Shown: positions 9,052-17,978 of the stretch, piece by piece
Layout: every line of letters begins with the position of its first letter
Position numbering within the stretch: the first letter of the stretch is position 1
Assembly: GCA_963816855.1 (NCBI GenBank)
Contig: CAWFMA010000033.1
Location: 35,381 to 99,380 of the forward strand
Origin: DASTFP01 sp963816855
GTDB lineage: Bacteria > Verrucomicrobiota > Verrucomicrobiia > Chthoniobacterales > Terrimicrobiaceae
Direction of reading: 5' to 3'
Length of the DNA: 64,000 nucleotides
Translations under genes and position numbers: made by a program
Notes under the pieces: generated by a model
Told to the model about the DNA's origin: nothing
Database searches by the model: none
Seen by the model: the letters and a program-made list of their open reading frames with translations, nothing else

Positions 9052-9278
9052 GAAGCCCGCCAGATTGGAGCCTCCGCAGCCACGGCTGCAAGAATTTAAA
9101 ACAGCCCTCTCGGCGGAAAACTGACCACGGGCGCAAGGATATGGTCGGAGGAGCGGCGAGATTATCCCGATCCCTTCTCCCCAATCGGGCTCTCGCCTCT
9201 TATCGCTTTCGCGCTTCGCGCCGGGCAGTCGAACTGCGTTCGAACCTCGCCGAGAAACGTTTTCGCTCCTGAAGAAAA

Positions 9279-9355
9279 TGGTCGGGCCGGCGAGATTCGA
9301 ACTCGCGGCCTCCTCGTCCCGAACGAGGCGCTCTACCAAGCTGAGCCACGGCCCG
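9279..9355 (-). tRNA. tRNA-Pro (anticodon CGG)
   Basis: A 77-base cloverleaf. Acceptor CGGGCCG pairs with CGGCCCG, D arm GCTCAGCTTGGTAGAGC, anticodon stem CCTCG/CGAGG around loop TTCGGGA (anticodon CGG, proline), T arm GCGAG-TTCGAAT-CTCGC, discriminator A and an encoded CCA. All stems pair. No intron and no partner tRNA nearby. Confidence 0.95.
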
Positions 9356-9958
9356 ACTAATTGACTATAAACAAGTTACAAATGTTTTCGCTTCCCTGAA
9401 AGGGGCTTTCACACAGATCTAGTAGGAGCGCGTAGGGAAACGTAAGCAACAACTGAATGACTATATGAGCGCAAGTCCATCTCTTAAGAAATTCGGAGAA
9501 TGCCTTTGTCGCAATCCCCCAAGCAGAACCTACTTCGCACGCGTGAAACACCGAAGCAAGGAGATAAAACAGAGCGTAAAACAAACAATCCGCCGTAGCG
9601 CGGCGAAAACTGAAGGACTTCAAGACCAAACTGGATCGAAGAAATCCGGCGGCGGGCCGAATTTCGCTTTGCTCTCGAACGCGGAGAACCTTAGGCGAAT
9701 TACTCCGTCCGCTTTGCACTTCCGGATCCGAAACTGTCCTCCGTTGCTATCGTCTTCGACAACGAGCGCATATTGAAATGCGACAGGAGCTGTAATCGGT
9801 TACACGTTCCAGCCTGAGAGACATTCCCGCTCAGCATCGCCCCTATGGGTGTGGAACACGCACAAGTTGATACGCAGTGCGGAGCGACTATCGTCGGAAC
9901 GAGCCGCGGAGCAAGTGCAGTTTAGCCAAATTCACCACGAGAGCGCACAGCGACCCCT
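9356..9958. other. Gene-poor spacer
   Basis: About 600 bases upstream of tRNA-Pro and downstream of ptsN. Open frames on both strands here have no recognisable domain, and the composition is less GC-rich than the flanks. I see no RNA gene or repeat that I can support. Confidence 0.5.
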
Positions 9959-10420
9959 TCAGAGTTTGACTTCGCCGGAAGTGAGAAGCGCCACAAATCT
10001 TTCCGCGTCTTTCGCGAGGAGAAGCCGGCGAAGTTGCTGCTTGTCCCTGCACATACGAACGATTGCACCCACGATCCGAAGATATTCGGAGGTGAACGCC
10101 CCGGGAATTCCGGCGACGAAGACAAATCTTACACGATCCTTGGAACCGGGATAAGGCACGCCTTCGTTCGAGCGGCCCGCCGCCATGACGAGCGATGCCA
10201 CCGTTTCGGTCCGTCCATGAGCGAGGCAGATACCGCAACCGTTTTCAAATATGACCGGAGCGGACTCCTTCATGACCTCTTCCCGCAATCTCGCGTAATT
10301 TGTGATGCGCTGATCGCCGTCAAGGCTGTCGATCACCTCTTCGATGGCGCCGGCGGCGTCTTGCGCGCTGAGAGCCAAGTTAACGTGGTCAGGTTGGAGG
10401 ACATCGATGATCGGAGTCAT
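9959..10420 (-). CDS. ptsN: PTS EIIA-Ntr-like regulatory protein
   Basis: Regulatory phosphotransferase domain of 153 residues, of the nitrogen-PTS EIIA (fructose/mannitol EIIA) fold. The phosphorylatable His is in GICLAHGRTETV, preceded by the family's GYAAR-like segment replaced here by NYARLREEVMKES. VRFVFVAGIP and the C-terminal helices fit the fold. ATG at 10420 overlaps the nadK stop (ATGA), so it is the last gene of a tlyA-nadK-ptsN operon. No sugar permease is nearby, so a regulatory role is inferred. A degenerate HPr lies at 50,233. Confidence 0.85.
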   Translation of the reverse strand: MTPIIDVLQPDHVNLALSAQDAAGAIEEVIDSLDGDQRITNYARLREEVMKESAPVIFENGCGICLAHGRTETVASLVMAAGRSNEGVPYPGSKDRVRFVFVAGIPGAFTSEYLRIVGAIVRMCRDKQQLRRLLLAKDAERFVALLTSGEVKL

Positions 10421-11268
10421 ACGTTGCTGCCGCTCCACTTAAGCTTCTGACGGAGGACCTCTGGAAACGAGCGCTCCGGCAGCATGACAAGTGGCAGATC
10501 GCGGTTGCTCTTCTGAACCGTGAGCACGTCACCGACTCGCATCGCCCAGGACGAGCGGCCGTCCACGGACACGAATACCTCCTGGTCAGGCACCGCGAGG
10601 CTCACTTCCACCGTCGAAGAATCGCTGACTACGGTCGAACGATTGGTGAGAACATGCGGGCAGATTGGAGTAATGACGAACGTTCCCGAGTCCGGCATGA
10701 CCACTGGACCGCCAGCGGCGAGCGAATATGCCGTGGAACCGGTAGGCGTGGCGATGATCAGGCCGTCCGCATTGTAGCTCGTAAAGTCCGCGCCATCGAT
10801 CTTCACTTGAATCTTTACGAGATGAGAGCGCTCTCCGCGGCTGACCACGACATCGTTCAAGCCATGAAGCCCCCGCTTCCCGGACGGACCCACAATTTCC
10901 GCAACCAGGAGGTGCCGGGGGCTCAAAATGAAATCCTTCTGGATTATGCTTTCCACCACCCGAGGGATTTCGCTCGGGCCCGCACAAGTCAAAAAGCCAA
11001 GCGAACCAATATTGACTCCCAGAATCGGCTTGATGGTCGCCCCGAGTTTGTGGACGACCCGAAGGATCGTTCCGTCGCCGCCCATCACCACCAGCAATTC
11101 CGCCTGCCGGGCAAGCGACGGCTCGTCCAGGTCCGAGGTCAACCCCGCCAGGGCAGCGCTTTGGCTTTCCAATTCGAACGGAATTTTCTTCTCGCTCAAT
11201 TCAGAGATCATCCCGCTCAACGCTGTGCGGGCATCCATTTTCTGCGAATGCGCAATCAGGCCGATCAT
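10417..11268 (-). CDS. nadK: NAD kinase
   Basis: Phosphorylates NAD to NADP in the cytoplasm. At 283 residues it has the diagnostic GGDGT (63-67), VNIGSLGFLT, NDVVVSRGERSH (the NE/D site) and ADGLIIATPTGSTAYSLAAG. The start ATG overlaps the tlyA stop by four bases and its own stop overlaps ptsN. The tlyA-nadK order (often with recN) is common in bacteria, supporting the call. Confidence 0.97.
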   Translation of the reverse strand: MIGLIAHSQKMDARTALSGMISELSEKKIPFELESQSAALAGLTSDLDEPSLARQAELLVVMGGDGTILRVVHKLGATIKPILGVNIGSLGFLTCAGPSEIPRVVESIIQKDFILSPRHLLVAEIVGPSGKRGLHGLNDVVVSRGERSHLVKIQVKIDGADFTSYNADGLIIATPTGSTAYSLAAGGPVVMPDSGTFVITPICPHVLTNRSTVVSDSSTVEVSLAVPDQEVFVSVDGRSSWAMRVGDVLTVQKSNRDLPLVMLPERSFPEVLRQKLKWSGSNV

Positions 11269-11996
11269 GCTTTGAGGTGCGCCAGGAACTCGATATTTCC
11301 TTCGCGTCCGGCGACCGGCGATTGGATCGCATCGATCCAGTTCTTGCCTGCACCCGTAACAAATTGGTGGATCTTTTCTACCGCTTCCCGGCGAAACTCT
11401 GGATCTCGAACAATGCCGCCGCGTCCGACTTTGTCGGGCGACAATTCAAACTGCGGTTTGATGAGTACTATCATTTCGGCGCCTCCCGGCAGTAAGGCAA
11501 ACGCCGCCGGCAAAATCAACGACAACGAAATGAAACTGACATCCATCACACAGATCTGGACCGGCTCCGCAATCTCCGCGGCGGTCAAATAACGGGCGTT
11601 CACCCCTTCGTGGACGACAAGTCGCGGATCGTTTCTGAGCCTCCAATCAAGCTGACCCCGCCCGACATCAACGGCATGAATCCTCGCCGCGCCGCGCTGA
11701 AGCAGGCAATCGGTAAAGCCACCCGTCGATGATCCGATATCCAGGCAAGTCTTTCCTTCCACCGAGACGTCGAAACGATCCAAGGCCGCTTCGAGCTTAA
11801 GCCCTCCACGACTCACATATCTCTCCGAAGCAAGGAGTTTCACCTTAATATCTACCGGCACTTGCTGGCCGGGCTTCTCCGCTTTCCGGCCGTCAACAAG
11901 GACCTGGCCCGCCATGATCGCGCGTTGCGCTTTTTCCCGCGAAGCGCACAGGCCCTTGGACACCAGGAGCTGATCAATTCGAGTTTTGGCAACCAC
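11265..11996 (-). CDS. tlyA: TlyA-family rRNA 2'-O-methyltransferase
   Basis: RNA methyltransferase of 243 residues. An N-terminal S4 RNA-binding domain (RIDQLLVSKGLCASREKA, residues 6-23) precedes a Rossmann-fold SAM domain (CLDIGSSTGGFTDCLLQ, DVGRGQLDW, MDVSFISL, LIKPQFEL). TlyA proteins methylate the 2'-OH of cytidine in 16S and/or 23S rRNA. First gene of the operon with nadK and ptsN. Specificity for one or both rRNAs cannot be told. Confidence 0.94.
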   Translation of the reverse strand: MVAKTRIDQLLVSKGLCASREKAQRAIMAGQVLVDGRKAEKPGQQVPVDIKVKLLASERYVSRGGLKLEAALDRFDVSVEGKTCLDIGSSTGGFTDCLLQRGAARIHAVDVGRGQLDWRLRNDPRLVVHEGVNARYLTAAEIAEPVQICVMDVSFISLSLILPAAFALLPGGAEMIVLIKPQFELSPDKVGRGGIVRDPEFRREAVEKIHQFVTGAGKNWIDAIQSPVAGREGNIEFLAHLKA

Positions 11997-12056
11997 TCTT
12001 TGACAGTAAGAAATTTCTGTTCATCCTGAAAATCCCGTCTAGTTCCTTCCGGTAAG

Positions 12057-12353
12057 ATGTCCGAAATCGATCTGAAATCCCGCATCAAGCGCATGTTGGT
12101 CGAAAATCTTATGTTGAGGATTACGCCGGAGGATATTGGGGACGACACCGCGCTCTTCAGCCCGCAAGGCTTGGCTCTCGATTCGATTGACGCGCTGGAG
12201 CTGGCGGTGGGCATCGAGAAGAACTTCGGCGTCGCCACGCCGAGTGCCGAGGTCGCCAGGCAGGCGTTTGTCAGCGTCAATACGATCGCTGCCTACGTCA
12301 CCGCAAAGAAGCCGGCATCCATCCGTGCGAAGGAGCAGCCGACCGACTCTTGA
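12057..12353 (+). CDS. Acyl carrier protein-like phosphopantetheine carrier
   Basis: A 98-residue carrier. The phosphopantetheine serine is Ser43 in LALDSIDALEL, the helix-2 motif of acyl carrier proteins. It is longer than AcpP, with a basic/Thr-rich tail after AAYVTAKK, and it is not next to fab genes, so it may be a specialised carrier rather than the fatty-acid AcpP. It starts divergently from tlyA, 60 bases away. The downstream 248 bases to glgP hold no gene I can support. Confidence 0.88.
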   Translation: MSEIDLKSRIKRMLVENLMLRITPEDIGDDTALFSPQGLALDSIDALELAVGIEKNFGVATPSAEVARQAFVSVNTIAAYVTAKKPASIRAKEQPTDS

Positions 12354-12601
12354 AAAATCGCGCCCACCATGTTGCCGAAAAGAGAACGCAAGCGCTTTCG
12401 GCATTCTCATCAATCGTCCAGTCGCAGGGGGTCTTCGAAATGCCTGTTCCCGGCGCGAAGAACTGTCCGAAACCTTCACCCCCCAAAGGCGCCGAGTCTT
12501 TCGATAGCCGCGCAAAACAACTCCGCAGTCTCCGCGAAAGTGATCCCTTGGCGCAATTTTTGCTGGTGATTTCTCCTCATTCATAAAATACGACGCGCAG
12601 T

Positions 12602-15058
12602 ATGAGCGAATTCCATTCCACTCTCGACAAGACTGTTCCGGGACTGAAGGCCCTTATCCAGAGCAGTTTGAAATTCACCTTGGCGCGTGACGCCTTGACT
12701 GCCACGAAGCGGGACTGGTGGCTCGCGACCTCCAAGGCGGTGCAAAGCATGATCGTCGAGCGGATGATCGCCACCGCCACGGCGCAGAACAAATGCAACG
12801 CCAAGCGGGTCTATTATCTTTCTCTGGAGTTTTTGATGGGGCGTCTGTTTTCCAATAGCCTCTACAGTGCCGGCGTCTGCGATGAGGTGGTGCATGCCCT
12901 TGAGGAGTTAGGCCTTGACTACGAAGAACTTCGCCACGAGGAATACGACATGGGGCTTGGAAACGGGGGCTTGGGCCGCCTGGCTGCCTGCTTTCTGGAT
13001 TCGCTTGCGACGCTCGACCTTCCCGCAATCGGGTACGGAATTCACTACCAATACGGGCTCTTCAGGCAGGAGTTTCGCAACGGTTACCAGGTCGAACTTC
13101 CGGACGCGTGGATGCAGTATGGAACGCCGTGGGAAATTGTCCGGCCCGAGCATGCCACGGAGATCCAAGTTTACGGCTACGTCGAAAACATCTTCGACGA
13201 CCGGGGAAATTACGTGCCGCGCTGGACCGGGTGGAAAAAGCTGGTCGGGATCCCCTACGATATACCGGTTCCGGGTTATGGGACGAATACCGTGAACTTT
13301 CTGCGGCTCTGGGAATCGCGAGCCCCGGAAGAATTCGATTTCGAAGCGTTCAACCGCGGTGGATACGAAGAGGCGGTTCGTGAAAAAAACCATAGCGAAA
13401 CGATCTCCAAGGTTCTTTATCCCAACGACAAGACCGATATCGGCAAGGAACTGCGACTTCTTCAGCAGTATTTTTTCGTTGCCTGCTCGCTGAAGGATAT
13501 CATCCGTCGCTTTCGAAGGTCGAATGAGGATTGGGACGACTTTCCGGAAAAGGTGGCCATTCAGCTCAACGACACGCACCCGGCCATTGCCGTCGTCGAA
13601 CTGCAACGCCTTTTCCATGACGAATACGGCATGCCGTGGGAAAAGGCGTGGTCCATCGTAACACGAACCTTTGCCTACACCAATCATACCTTGCTTCCCG
13701 AAGCGCTGGAAAGGTGGAACGTGGCACTTTTGCAAAAGGTCGTGCCGCGCCATCTGCAAATCATCTTTGAAATCAACAAGCGCTTTCTGGACCTCGTGGA
13801 GTCAAAATGGCCCGGAGATGTCGAAAAGAAGAAAAACCTCTCCCTGATTGAAGAAGGGTCCACGCAAATGGTGCGCATGGCGCATCTTTCGGTGGTTGGC
13901 GGCCATTCGGTTAATGGTGTTGCCGCGCTTCATACTGCGCTGATCAAAAAGGATCTCTTTCCGGACTTCGACGCCTTATATCCGGGCAAGATCAACAACA
14001 AGACCAACGGGATCACTCCGCGCCGCTGGCTTCTCGCATGCAATCCCCGCCTGAGTGAGTTGATCACCTCAAAGATCGGCAGCGGTTGGGAGCGCGATCT
14101 CGACCGGCTTCGGGCGCTGGAAGCTTATGCGGACGACACGGGTTTCCAGATCGCCTTCATGAACGTGAAGCAGGCCAACAAGGTCGATCTCGCGCGCATC
14201 ATCAAGAGGGACTGCGACATTGCCGTCAACCCGGGTGCGCTGTTCGACGTGCAAATCAAGCGCCTCCATGAGTACAAGCGTCAGCACCTTAATCTGCTTC
14301 ATATTCTCGCTCTCTACCGCCGCGTTTTGCAGGACCCGGGGATTGTCATCACCCCTCGCGTCTTTATCTTCGCGGCCAAGGCGGCGCCCGGCTACGACAT
14401 GGCCAAGTGCATTATCAAGGCCATCAACGCGGTGGGAAAATGCATCAACAACGACAAGCGCATCGAGGACAGGATAAAAGTGGTCGTTCTGCCCAACTAT
14501 CGGGTGTCCCTCGCCCAGCGCATCGTCCCGGCTGCAGACCTTTCGGAGCAAATCTCCACGGCGGGCAAAGAAGCCTCGGGCACTGGCAATATGAAATTGG
14601 CGCTCAACGGCGCTCTTACCATCGGCACCCTCGATGGCGCGAACGTCGAAATCATGGAAGAAGTCGGCGAGGAGAACATCTTCATCTTCGGGCACACCGT
14701 CGAGGAGATCCACGCCATGGTAAAGAAAGGATATAATCCGCAGGATTACTACTTGCGAAACGAGGAACTGCGCGCGGTGGTCGATTGGGTCGGATCGAAT
14801 TACTTCACACCGGACGAACCCCCCGGCGTTCTCAGTATGCTGCGGGACAATCTCTACTATACCGATCCGTTCTTCTGCCTGGCCGATTTCGAGGCCTACT
14901 CCGAGTGCCAGAAGAAAGTGGATGCGGCCTTTCGCCATAAGGCGCGCTGGGCGAAAATGGCCATCCTGAACACCGCCCGGATGGGAAAGTTTTCCAGCGA
15001 CCGCGCGATTCGTGAATACGCCCGGGAGATCTGGGATCTCGAACCACTGGTTGTTTGA
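12602..15058 (+). CDS. glgP: Glycogen phosphorylase
   Basis: PLP enzyme releasing glucose-1-phosphate from glycogen or maltodextrin (GT35). The 818-residue length is standard. GNGGLGRLAACFLDSLA, the AIQLNDTHPAIAV segment, NKTNGITPRRWL and the PLP-lysine motif KEASGTGNMKLALNG (near residue 660) are all present. Start MSEFHSTLDK. It forms, with glgC at 38.0 kb and glgA at 44.2 kb, a dispersed glycogen synthesis/degradation set. Confidence 0.97.
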   Translation: MSEFHSTLDKTVPGLKALIQSSLKFTLARDALTATKRDWWLATSKAVQSMIVERMIATATAQNKCNAKRVYYLSLEFLMGRLFSNSLYSAGVCDEVVHALEELGLDYEELRHEEYDMGLGNGGLGRLAACFLDSLATLDLPAIGYGIHYQYGLFRQEFRNGYQVELPDAWMQYGTPWEIVRPEHATEIQVYGYVENIFDDRGNYVPRWTGWKKLVGIPYDIPVPGYGTNTVNFLRLWESRAPEEFDFEAFNRGGYEEAVREKNHSETISKVLYPNDKTDIGKELRLLQQYFFVACSLKDIIRRFRRSNEDWDDFPEKVAIQLNDTHPAIAVVELQRLFHDEYGMPWEKAWSIVTRTFAYTNHTLLPEALERWNVALLQKVVPRHLQIIFEINKRFLDLVESKWPGDVEKKKNLSLIEEGSTQMVRMAHLSVVGGHSVNGVAALHTALIKKDLFPDFDALYPGKINNKTNGITPRRWLLACNPRLSELITSKIGSGWERDLDRLRALEAYADDTGFQIAFMNVKQANKVDLARIIKRDCDIAVNPGALFDVQIKRLHEYKRQHLNLLHILALYRRVLQDPGIVITPRVFIFAAKAAPGYDMAKCIIKAINAVGKCINNDKRIEDRIKVVVLPNYRVSLAQRIVPAADLSEQISTAGKEASGTGNMKLALNGALTIGTLDGANVEIMEEVGEENIFIFGHTVEEIHAMVKKGYNPQDYYLRNEELRAVVDWVGSNYFTPDEPPGVLSMLRDNLYYTDPFFCLADFEAYSECQKKVDAAFRHKARWAKMAILNTARMGKFSSDRAIREYAREIWDLEPLVV

Positions 15059-15097
15059 AAGGGGCGACGCCGCCAACTCTGCGCCACCGCTGCTCGG

Positions 15098-15844
15098 TTA
15101 AGAGACCGGTGATTCCCGCTGCAAGGCGGGCTCTCCCGAGTCGGACTGCGCCGGGTAACGGTTGGCCAGATAATGGACCAACTCGGCGGGCGTTTCGAAA
15201 ACTAGATCCGGCTTCATCGCGTCCAGGGAACGCCGGCTGTTGTATCCCCAGGTGACGGCGGCCATTCGGATGCCCGCCTTTTTTGCCGCCTCAATATCTC
15301 GTGTTTCGTCGCCGACAAACAATATATCCGCGGCCCGGACGCGCTGGCGTCTCATCACGCTGCGAATCATTCGCGCTTTGCCAAGCAACTTTGAGGAGCA
15401 GCGAACGAAATCAAACAATTCCAGACCGTGATTTTGGAGGAAGATCTGCACATTCACCTCGGTATTCGAGGTGATGATCCCCAGCGAATAGCCCTGCGCT
15501 TGCAACTGGCGCATGGCTCCCGGCATGCCCGGCAGCGGCTGAATCGAATGAATCCGCGCGTGCAACTCTTCGCTGCCGCGCCGGGCTATTCGGCTCATTT
15601 TGCGGGTGGGAATATTCAGGAATTTCATCAACTGGCGCGTTCTCATATCTCGCGCCCTTTCCAAGTCGATCGGCTGGAGCGGACGGAATCCGAATTCGCC
15701 CGCCAGCGTATTCAGGATCGTGACCGCGGCAGCGAAAGTGTCGGCGATCGTCCCGTCGAAATCGAAAATCAGAAGCTTGGGACGCCCGGGCGGCTCCGTG
15801 CGACGTTTTCGGCGCCGCAAGACGTAGCGCGCAAGCCGTCTCAT
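15098..15844 (-). CDS. HAD-superfamily phosphatase, phosphoglycolate phosphatase-like
   Basis: A 248-residue haloacid-dehalogenase-type hydrolase. Motif I is LIFDFDGTIADT (near residue 30), motif II IITSNT, motif III includes GKARMIR, and motif IV is LFVGDETRDIEAAKKAG. A 22-residue Arg-rich leader precedes the domain. The order resembles Gph/PpaX phosphatases, but the substrate is unknown. The start overlaps the stop of the aldo-keto reductase (ATGA), so the two are coupled. Confidence 0.85.
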   Translation of the reverse strand: MRRLARYVLRRRKRRTEPPGRPKLLIFDFDGTIADTFAAAVTILNTLAGEFGFRPLQPIDLERARDMRTRQLMKFLNIPTRKMSRIARRGSEELHARIHSIQPLPGMPGAMRQLQAQGYSLGIITSNTEVNVQIFLQNHGLELFDFVRCSSKLLGKARMIRSVMRRQRVRAADILFVGDETRDIEAAKKAGIRMAAVTWGYNSRRSLDAMKPDLVFETPAELVHYLANRYPAQSDSGEPALQRESPVS

Positions 15845-16881
15845 GCCGAAACGAACTCCTCGAGCGGAACCATCGTTCCCTTGAATTTCGGCTCCTCGGG
15901 TTCCAACCCAAAATTGGCAGCCACCAGGCCGGCAATCCGTTCCGCTTCCTCCGCGGAAAGAGGCCCCTTGGTGGAGGCCTCGACAAATTCGCGCATTTGC
16001 TCCGAATTGTAGATATTCGGAAGCACCGAACCCACGCGGTCATCCGCCAGAAGCCAAAGGATAGCTGCCTGCCCGAGCGTGCGCCCTCCTCCACGTTCAA
16101 GAAACCTCAACTGTTCGACCTTTTTTACGCCGTTGAGCAGCCACGAACGCGGACGATGCGCGCGGTGATCATTTGGCGCGAAAACGGTATCGGCCGTGTA
16201 CTTGCCCTCCAACATCCCGGAGGAATGCGGCACGCGGATAAGAAACATCGTCCTGGCCCCGCACTCGCGCGCGGAATCCTGGATCGCCTTTCCGGGATGC
16301 TGCTCGAGAAGGTTGTAAATATGCTGGATTACTGCGGGATTGCGTTTGCGAATCGTCGCTACCCCCTCGCCAAGCCAACCGATGGCGGGGCCGAGCGCGG
16401 CGCCGTATTCTCTTATCTTTCCCTCGGTGCGCAGGTCTTCCAGCGTCTCCCAAAGCGCATCGTCATTGGCTTGAGCCATCCGGATGTTGTGCAATTGGAG
16501 AAGGTCGATCCGGTCCGTTTCGAGCCTGCCGAGCGCCGCGTCCACTGCATTCCGAATAAATTGCGGCCGAAAGTCCTGGGGGATCTCGCGCTGTCCGCGC
16601 CGCTCCTCTCCGTGCTGCAAAAAGTCGTAGCCGACCTTGGTGGCAATTACGATCTGCTCGCGTCTTCCGCGGAAAGCCTTCGCGATAAGCTCCTCGCTTC
16701 GCCCGTTTCCATAGGTGTCGGCGGCATCAAACAACGTGACGCCGAGGTCGTGCGCCTCACGCAGCAGAGTCACCGCTTCCTCGTCCGTATAACTTCCCCA
16801 CCAACCGGTCGAAACCGTCCACAGACCGAACCCCACTTCGCTCACCAGCAAGTCGGTTCCCCGAAAGTTGCGATACTTCAT
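15841..16881 (-). CDS. Aldo/keto reductase
   Basis: NADPH-dependent TIM-barrel oxidoreductase, 346 residues from ATG 16881 (MKYRNFRGTDLLVSEVGFG; upstream residues are not family-like). Catalytic Asp/Tyr segment LFDAADTYGNGRSEELI, Lys in VIATKVGYDF, and RIDLLQLHNI with its His are present. The C-terminal cofactor site GSVLPNIYNSEQMREF replaces the usual SVIPG form. Substrate unknown. Downstream is the HAD phosphatase with a four-base overlap. Confidence 0.92.
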   Translation of the reverse strand: MKYRNFRGTDLLVSEVGFGLWTVSTGWWGSYTDEEAVTLLREAHDLGVTLFDAADTYGNGRSEELIAKAFRGRREQIVIATKVGYDFLQHGEERRGQREIPQDFRPQFIRNAVDAALGRLETDRIDLLQLHNIRMAQANDDALWETLEDLRTEGKIREYGAALGPAIGWLGEGVATIRKRNPAVIQHIYNLLEQHPGKAIQDSARECGARTMFLIRVPHSSGMLEGKYTADTVFAPNDHRAHRPRSWLLNGVKKVEQLRFLERGGGRTLGQAAILWLLADDRVGSVLPNIYNSEQMREFVEASTKGPLSAEEAERIAGLVAANFGLEPEEPKFKGTMVPLEEFVSA

Positions 16882-17066
16882 GGCAACACGATGCCACCGG
16901 CGCATAGTCTTTGCCAAGGTTTTCAGGGAGCAATCATCTTGCTGGCCGAAGAACCCGTCTTCCCCTTATTCTCCCGCTCATGATCCCCGGTCCGGCAGCC
17001 AACCGACGCCAACCTTATCGCGCAGGGATTCTCGCCTCGTCCTTACGGGGCGCGCTACTTTCCTAA

Positions 17067-17978
17067 ATGCTGTCGTTTTCGACAAGCTGGAACACGGAGC
17101 GCGGTAAATCCGGCGAGGAAATCGTCCGCGAAATTCTCGATGTGGGATTTGACACCATCGAGCTGGGACACGGGCTCTATCCCTCGACCGTGCATGAGAT
17201 CCTTCAAGCGCGGAAGAAGCTTCAATTTGGCATTTCCAGCTTGCACAATTTCTGCCCGCTCCCCCCCGAGGTAATGGTCGATCAACCGGACTGCTACGAA
17301 TTCACCTCGGATCGCCCGGGCGACCGGGAGCGCGCAGTCCGTCTTACCCTCCAGACGATCGACATGGCCGAACGCTTCGGGGCACCCGTCGTCGTCGTTC
17401 ACACCGGTCGTATCCGGGCCTTGAAAGTGACCCGGAATTTGCGTGAACTGGTCGAGAAGGGCGAGTTTCTTAGCAGGAAGTTCGCCCGGACAAAACTGGA
17501 GGCCGTGAAAAGGCGCGAGGCTTCAAGCGGAGCCTACGTGCGGCGAGCTCTCGAATGCCTGAACGAAATCGTGCCCTACGCATCCAAAAAGGGAATTCGC
17601 CTCGGAATTGAAAACCGGGAGCACTACGAAGCTGTCCCGTCCGAGCGCGAGTTCGAGGACTTTCTCAAGACTTTCAAGGGGTCGGGCGTGGGTTATTGGC
17701 ACGATTTCGGCCACGCTCAGATCAAGCAGAACCTCGCTTTGCTGGACCACGCGGACTTGCTCGATCGCCTGGGGCCTCGCGCGATCGGTTGCCATGTGCA
17801 CGACGTCAAGTGGCCCTTCGAAGATCACCGCGCGCCGTTTACGGGCGAGATCGACTATCCCAAGCTCGTGCCGAAATTTCCCCCCGGCTGCCTGGCCGTC
17901 TTCGAGCTTCGTCCGCGCATTCCCACCGAGCAGATCGTGGCCGCCGCCGAACGTTGGCGAAAGCTTTTCGAAAAATGA
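17067..17978 (+). CDS. Sugar phosphate isomerase/epimerase family TIM barrel
   Basis: A 303-residue xylose-isomerase-like (AP endonuclease family 2) TIM barrel. Metal-binding positions are plausible in VVVHTGRI, LGIENREHYE, GYWHDFGHAQ, CHVHDVKWP and FELRPR. Such proteins isomerise or epimerise sugars or inositols, but the substrate cannot be read from the sequence. First gene of a tight operon: its TGA overlaps the ATG of the membrane protein, which overlaps the RibD-like gene. Confidence 0.88.
   Translation: MLSFSTSWNTERGKSGEEIVREILDVGFDTIELGHGLYPSTVHEILQARKKLQFGISSLHNFCPLPPEVMVDQPDCYEFTSDRPGDRERAVRLTLQTIDMAERFGAPVVVVHTGRIRALKVTRNLRELVEKGEFLSRKFARTKLEAVKRREASSGAYVRRALECLNEIVPYASKKGIRLGIENREHYEAVPSEREFEDFLKTFKGSGVGYWHDFGHAQIKQNLALLDHADLLDRLGPRAIGCHVHDVKWPFEDHRAPFTGEIDYPKLVPKFPPGCLAVFELRPRIPTEQIVAAAERWRKLFEK

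Noticed and set aside
8326..9339. RNase PH extended to 337 residues
   Set aside because: The extension runs through the tRNA-Pro gene and lacks homology; start at 9051 fits the family.
9357..9776. Small genes in the spacer upstream of tRNA-Pro
   Set aside because: Overlapping frames on both strands, neither with a domain or ribosome binding site.
12354..12601. A small gene between the acyl carrier protein and glgP
   Set aside because: Frames of 66-78 codons exist but without family features, good starts or biased codon use.
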